Shown here piece by piece: positions 32,967 to 36,495 of a DNA stretch of 36,495 nt. Within the stretch, counting starts at the first letter, position 1; each line of letters opens with the position of its first letter. The notes under the pieces are model-generated. The model had not been told where the DNA came from. It saw only the letters and a program-made list of their open reading frames with translations, and did no database searches. This DNA is from Ignavibacteria bacterium CG1_02_37_35. GTDB taxonomy: Bacteria; Bacteroidota; Ignavibacteria; Ignavibacteriales; Ignavibacteriaceae. Where the stretch lies: contig MNVA01000237.1 of the NCBI GenBank assembly GCA_001871325.1, forward strand, positions 1 through 36,495. Reading direction: 5' to 3'. The position numbers were made by a program, and so were the translations under genes.

Positions 32967-34355
32967 CTATAAAGCGCGCATGAAAGCAACAAGATCTTTT
33001 TTCTCCTCGGATTTCAAATCAAGCTGTTGAATCAGATTGAAATATTCCACTATATCCTCAAGGGTAAAACACCTTCCGTCGTGCATATAAGGTGGAGAAT
33101 CTTTGATTCCTCTCAACGGGAATGTTTTAATGTTTCCATCGTGTGCCATCATCATTCCGTTTGCTAGTTCCTGTTTATAAAAACGCTCAGCCTTCAGGTC
33201 ATGCATACTGTTATCAGTATAGTAAGGTTCGGGATGACAAGATGCGCACTGAGCTTTACCATTAAAAAGCGCTTCACCGCGTAGTTCACTCGGAGTAGCT
33301 TTGGTCTGATCAAGTTTGCCGTAAATATTTAGTTTCGGCGCCGGAGGAAAATCAAGGATCGCCATAAATTCCGCCATGAAATGTACTTGCGAGCCTCTCT
33401 CTAAAACATTCACACCTTTTTTAGCCGCCATAACATGGTCTCCATCAAAATAAGCGGCGCGCTGTTCAAACTCGGTGAAATCTTCCACAGTCTTCATAGC
33501 ACGCTGCGAACCGAACAAGCGTTGGATATTGACTCCCCGCAATGTTGGCGTTTCAATACGATGTCTAAATTCTTGCGGTCGGATATCTCCAACAAGATGG
33601 GTTGCTCCATTGCTATGACCGTTAGCATGACAATCAAAACATGTTACGCCCAGCATACCATCGTGATTGTCAGTTCGTCTGTCTTCCGTAGCGTTAAATT
33701 GTTGTTGGGGAAATTGGGTAACCAGTAGGCGTAAACCTTCAAGTTGTTTTGGATTTAGAATTCCGTTAAAAATTTCATAGTAATTGTCTATTGTGATCAG
33801 CCGTCCTTTTGCTATGTCACCAAGGTCGGGACGGGTTGTCAAGTAAATTGCCGGAGCCGGGTCAGGAAGAATATGTTCGGGTAGATCGAAATCCAAATCA
33901 AAGCGAACTAATCGTGAGAGAAGTTTTGTGATCATCACCGGGAAGAGCATTCCTCCTTCCGCATGATCAGGAAACGGTAAGGGTTTGTATGGAAAAATTC
34001 CCTTCTCTTTGATTTGTTCCGGAGTCATTTTATTTAGCTGTTCCCATGTTACTCCGCGAAGGTTGGCTGTCGGTCCTATTGGAATAGGTTTTCCTCCAGA
34101 CATGATAAGTTCAACCGTAGTCTTCTTAGAAAGATCATAACGTGAGTTTAGCATTTCCAAATGTTGTTTTGCGCGCTCGGATTTAACAGCCATACGCGCT
34201 CTTTTAATTTGATCGAAAGTTTCAGTCTGATTAGTCGGACCATAACTGGAAATGATTTTGCCTTGCTGTGTAAAAGCGACTGAAGGGGCAAACACAATTA
34301 TGAAAATAATGCAGGCGCCCATCAACTTAAAAAGAATGTTTTGTTCGTTGTTCAT
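32967..34355 (-). CDS. Di-heme cytochrome c, peroxidase/MauG-like
   Basis: A 462-residue periplasmic protein with a signal peptide or membrane anchor (about 11-30) and two heme-c motifs, CFDCH (239-243) and CASCH (370-374). The later part, SELRGEALFNGKAQCASCH, is typical of the C-terminal heme domain of bacterial cytochrome c peroxidase and MauG proteins. The first 230 residues lack cysteines and are an extra domain compared with the usual ~340-residue peroxidase. It probably reduces peroxide or oxidises a small substrate. AAGGAG precedes the ATG. It is followed 40 bp later by the acetolactate synthase-like gene. Its place near bacterioferritin suits an oxidative-stress setting. Confidence 0.85.
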   Translation of the reverse strand: MNNEQNILFKLMGACIIFIIVFAPSVAFTQQGKIISSYGPTNQTETFDQIKRARMAVKSERAKQHLEMLNSRYDLSKKTTVELIMSGGKPIPIGPTANLRGVTWEQLNKMTPEQIKEKGIFPYKPLPFPDHAEGGMLFPVMITKLLSRLVRFDLDFDLPEHILPDPAPAIYLTTRPDLGDIAKGRLITIDNYYEIFNGILNPKQLEGLRLLVTQFPQQQFNATEDRRTDNHDGMLGVTCFDCHANGHSNGATHLVGDIRPQEFRHRIETPTLRGVNIQRLFGSQRAMKTVEDFTEFEQRAAYFDGDHVMAAKKGVNVLERGSQVHFMAEFMAILDFPPAPKLNIYGKLDQTKATPSELRGEALFNGKAQCASCHPEPYYTDNSMHDLKAERFYKQELANGMMMAHDGNIKTFPLRGIKDSPPYMHDGRCFTLEDIVEYFNLIQQLDLKSEEKKDLVAFMRAL

Positions 34356-34445
34356 TCTATATAACTCCTTAGCTAATAATTATTTTTTAATTACCATTTA
34401 ATCACCGACGTTATTCTGTTTGTTAACAACACCAATATTGGCAGA

Positions 34446-35282
34446 TCATGATTTAAGGAATTCCAGTAAGTCGGCATTGAGCTTGTCTTTATGCGTGTCT
34501 GCCAGTCCATGCGGACCACCAGGATAAATTTTCAGAGTCGCGTTCTTAATGAGTTTTACCGATGCGTGAGCCGAAGCGCCGATTGGTACGATCTGATCGT
34601 CATCGCCGTGAATGATTAATGTCGGTACGTCAAATTTCTTTAAATCTTCGGTGAAGTCCGTCTCGGAAAACGCCTTGATGCTGTCGAGTTCATTCTTAAG
34701 ACCGCCTTGCATACCCTGAAACCAGAACGCATCACGGACACCTTGACTGACTTTCGTGCCCGGTCTATTAGCACCGTAGAATGGCGTCGTGAGGTCTTTG
34801 AAGAACTGTGAACGATCGGCGGTGACACCTGCACGGATGTCATCGAATATTTTGATTGGCAAGCCACCGGGATTGGCTTCAGTCTTTAGCATCAGCGGGG
34901 TTACTGAACCTATAAGCACAACCTTGGCGACACGCTTAGTGCCGTGGCGCCCGATATAGCGGGCAACTTCTCCACCGCCGGTCGAGTGACCTATCATGGT
35001 GATTCCGTTTAGGTCGAGTGTTTCGATGAGTTCCGAAAGATCATCGGCGTAAGTGTCCATATCGTTACCGTTCCATGGCTGGCTCGAACGACCGTGCCCA
35101 CGGCGATCATGCGCAACACAGCGATAACCGTTGGATGCCAGATAGACCATCTGGCTTTCCCATGCATCAGAATTGAGCGGCCAGCCGTGACAGAATACGA
35201 CCGGTTGTCCCGAGCCCCAATCCTTGAAGTAAATTACTGTTCCATCTTCTGTGGTGATTGTGCTTGATGATAGATTTTTCAT
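34446..35282 (-). CDS. Alpha/beta hydrolase, chloroperoxidase/esterase type
   Basis: A 278-residue cytoplasmic alpha/beta hydrolase without signal peptide. The nucleophile Ser100 lies in GHSTGGGE, the acid is an Asp in [11 protein letters not shown] (about 228), and the His is in [10 protein letters not shown] (about 257). The oxyanion-hole region is HGWPLN (32-37). It is close to the cofactor-free haloperoxidase/arylesterase group, which can do perhydrolysis. The natural substrate is unknown. The gene looks clearly less AT-rich than its neighbours, which suggests recent arrival by transfer. An AAGG site precedes the ATG. The gap 35283-35430 holds a short AT-rich hairpin (ATTTTTCT/AGAAAAAT, 35332-35350) and nothing else. 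Confidence 0.88.
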   Translation of the reverse strand: MKNLSSSTITTEDGTVIYFKDWGSGQPVVFCHGWPLNSDAWESQMVYLASNGYRCVAHDRRGHGRSSQPWNGNDMDTYADDLSELIETLDLNGITMIGHSTGGGEVARYIGRHGTKRVAKVVLIGSVTPLMLKTEANPGGLPIKIFDDIRAGVTADRSQFFKDLTTPFYGANRPGTKVSQGVRDAFWFQGMQGGLKNELDSIKAFSETDFTEDLKKFDVPTLIIHGDDDQIVPIGASAHASVKLIKNATLKIYPGGPHGLADTHKDKLNADLLEFLKS

Positions 35283-35430
35283 TTTACGTACCTTTAATTT
35301 TATGACTTAACGTGTCTCTTCAATCCATAATATTTTTCTAAAAGAAAAATCATTATAGCATTTCTTGACTCTGTCCTGTTATTATTTTTTTATTGCAACT
35401 GTCTATTGATCTTGAAATCACCTTGCAAAA

Positions 35431-35910
35431 TCAGGTTGTCACGCCTTTTGATTGATTAGCTAGATAATTTTCAATTCCCATTTGGTCAATCTGCGCGCGC
35501 TGTATTTCTGCCCAATCAACGTGTCCTTCTTCCATTTTAAGAATCATGGTCAGCAGGTCAACTGTGCCTTGGTCATCAACCTGGCGAGCAAGTTTGATTG
35601 CATCATTATAAGAGCGAATAGCGTCAAGCTCATCGTTATTGTCATTCCCGATCATTTCTGAAACAGTTTTCCCGATTTTTATTGTATTGAGTTTAGATAC
35701 TGTTGGAGCGCTATCGAAAAAAATGATTCGTTCGATAAGCCATTCGGCATGGCGCATCTCATCCATTGCCTGTTTCCTGATATCCAAGTGAAGTTTATTG
35801 TAACCCCAGTTTTCGCACATTTCAGAATGTACCATGTACTGGTTTATAGCAGTAAGTTCATCTGCCAAGAGCGAATTCAATACTGTTAGTAATTTTTCAT
35901 TGCCTTTCAT
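35431..35910 (-). CDS. bfr: Bacterioferritin
   Basis: Bacterioferritin, the heme-containing 24-subunit iron store, 159 residues (E. coli Bfr is 158). All di-iron ligands are in place at the same numbers: Glu18, Glu51, His54, Glu94, Glu127 and His130. The inter-subunit heme ligand Met52 is kept (DEMRHAEW). Thus a full ferroxidase centre and heme binding are expected; it should store iron and limit peroxide damage. No bacterioferritin-associated ferredoxin gene is adjacent. A good AAGGAGA site precedes the ATG. Promoter P7 (35974-36035) ends 63 bp upstream, making this one of the regulon members. It lies close to the di-heme peroxidase-like gene. Confidence 0.95.
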   Translation of the reverse strand: MKGNEKLLTVLNSLLADELTAINQYMVHSEMCENWGYNKLHLDIRKQAMDEMRHAEWLIERIIFFDSAPTVSKLNTIKIGKTVSEMIGNDNNDELDAIRSYNDAIKLARQVDDQGTVDLLTMILKMEEGHVDWAEIQRAQIDQMGIENYLANQSKGVTT

Positions 35911-35973
35911 TTTTGTTCTCCTTTATTATTGTATTAATATCTTTTTTGAAGTTTAAACTTCAAATTCAATTAT

Positions 35974-36035
35974 AAACTACAAACGGAGATAAAGTGAATC
36001 AATAGTTCTAAAGGATGAAAAAGGAACTACATCTT
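35974..36035 (-). promoter_or_regulatory. Regulon promoter P7 (bacterioferritin)
   Basis: Minus strand: operator GTTCCTTTTT then CATCCTTTAG (36008-36027, preceded by AAGATGTA), 5 nt, -35 box TTGATT (35997-36002), 17-nt spacer, -10 box TAGTTT (35974-35979). From the operator outwards, the sequence is nearly identical to that of P5 for ~195 bp; on the gene side of the operator the two differ. Confidence 0.7.
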
Positions 36036-36205
36036 TCACAAAACTTTGCTCAAGAAAAAACTACCTGCCCGCTATATTGCCGGCAGAGAAACCGACGGGA
36101 AGGGAAAAATGCACAATGAATATCAAACAAGGAATTTTGAATGATGAAGTTATAATACGACTTGCATTCACTTCGACATTCATTATTCCTTGCTCATTAT
36201 TCTCT
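36010..36205. repeat. Duplicated ~195-bp intergenic block, copy 2
   Basis: Matches 26363-26558 with about five mismatches. It includes the P7 operator and palindromic repeat R3 (36117-36213). No gene is seen anywhere in 35911-36495. Confidence 0.93.
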
Positions 36206-36246
36206 GTTCAATTAACGTACATGTAATTACAAACGGTTCTCTAAGG

Positions 36247-36495
36247 GCCTACGTTTTTCCCAAGACCATGCTTGGGAAAAAAGCTAAAGGAAATAATGAA
36301 TATCGAAAAAGGAATTTCGAATGATGAAGTTGAACTGCTTATTGCTTTAACTTCGAAATTCATTATTTCTTGTTCATTATTCGTTATTCAATTATCGTTA
36401 ACATGTTAGCGCTAACAAGAATCTAAGAGCCTACGTTTTTCCCAAGACCATGCTTGGGAAAAAAGCTAAAGGAAATAATGAATATCGAAAAAGGA
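36247..36495. repeat. 182-bp tandem repeat with palindromes, cut by window end
   Basis: The sequence starting GCCTACGTTTTTCCCAAG at 36247 recurs at 36429, a period of 182 bp; the second unit is cut by the end of the window. Each unit has a perfect 11-bp stem (TTTTTCCCAAG/CTTGGGAAAAA, 36254-36281 and 36436-36463) and then a copy of the palindromic repeat family (R4 at 36297-36388; R5 from 36479). There are no evenly spaced short direct repeats with unique spacers, so it is not a CRISPR. Confidence 0.9.

Noticed and set aside
36247-36495. Possible CRISPR array at the right end
   Set aside because: The 182-bp period, whole-unit conservation and lack of spacers do not fit; no cas genes.
1-36495. 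tRNA, rRNA or riboswitch genes
   Set aside because: By reading I found no tRNA-like clover or known riboswitch core; none is claimed.

Overview
The window is AT-rich bacterial DNA with one strongly dominant coding direction. Apart from the restriction-modification locus (2981-6367) and one insertion sequence (26563-27571), every gene I accept is on the minus strand. The gene mix (several large multi-PAS hybrid kinases, KaiC-like ATPase, CheB/CheR-PAS fusion, GrpE/CbpA, B12-radical SAM protein, heme-c peroxidase-like protein, bacterioferritin, palindromic intergenic repeats) suggests an environmental member of the Bacteroidota/Ignavibacteriota/Calditrichota neighbourhood. That placement is inference from content and style; no rRNA or tRNA is present to confirm it.

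Layout, left to right. 1-298 holds a palindromic repeat and a hairpin. 299-2706 is an mlaE-mlaF-mlaD lipid-transport operon. 2981-6367 is a plus-strand type IIG-like restriction-modification gene with two small trailing ORFs, the last being a detached second copy of the enzyme's C-terminal tail. 6419-6556 is a 45-residue lysine-rich protein. 6856-13381 is a signalling group: KaiC-like ATPase, CheB-CheR-PAS fusion, PAS protein and LuxR-type response regulator. 13597-18440 carries a GT39-like membrane protein, a small eRF1-like protein, a large GT4 fusion and a 40-residue membrane peptide. 18533-20205 is a B12-binding radical SAM gene behind a small ORF. 20351-26304 is a three-gene sensor operon (four-PAS hybrid kinase, REC-kinase-REC, and a REC-kinase that has lost its phospho-accepting histidine). 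26563-27571 is an IS5-type element inserted in a repeat. 27719-30068 is cbpA, grpE and a PRC-barrel gene. 30260-35910 is an outer-membrane barrel, an acetolactate synthase-like enzyme, a di-heme cytochrome, an alpha/beta hydrolase and bacterioferritin. 35911-36495 is promoter plus repeats, ending inside a 182-bp tandem repeat.

The most interesting signal is a promoter class that recurs seven times (2746-2807, 6617-6678, 13507-13568, 20246-20307, 26327-26388, 31124-31185, 35974-36035). In each copy, on the minus strand, an operator made of two ~10-11 bp direct repeats (about GTTCCTTTTT then CATCCYTTTG) is followed by exactly 5 nt, a -35 box near TTGATT, exactly 17 nt and a -10 box near TATNNT. 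Each lies shortly upstream of a minus-strand start codon. The predicted targets are mlaEFD, the lysine-rich small protein, kaiC-like, the radical SAM unit, the three-kinase operon, an outer-membrane protein and bacterioferritin. This looks like one activator regulon, plausibly for stress or envelope adaptation. The regulator is unknown.

Other points of note are the four near-identical 426-bp PAS repeats, the His-to-Leu pseudokinase with a 42-bp internal tandem duplication, the ghost tail of the restriction enzyme, and a ~195-bp intergenic block (including the promoter operator) duplicated upstream of both the four-PAS kinase and bacterioferritin.
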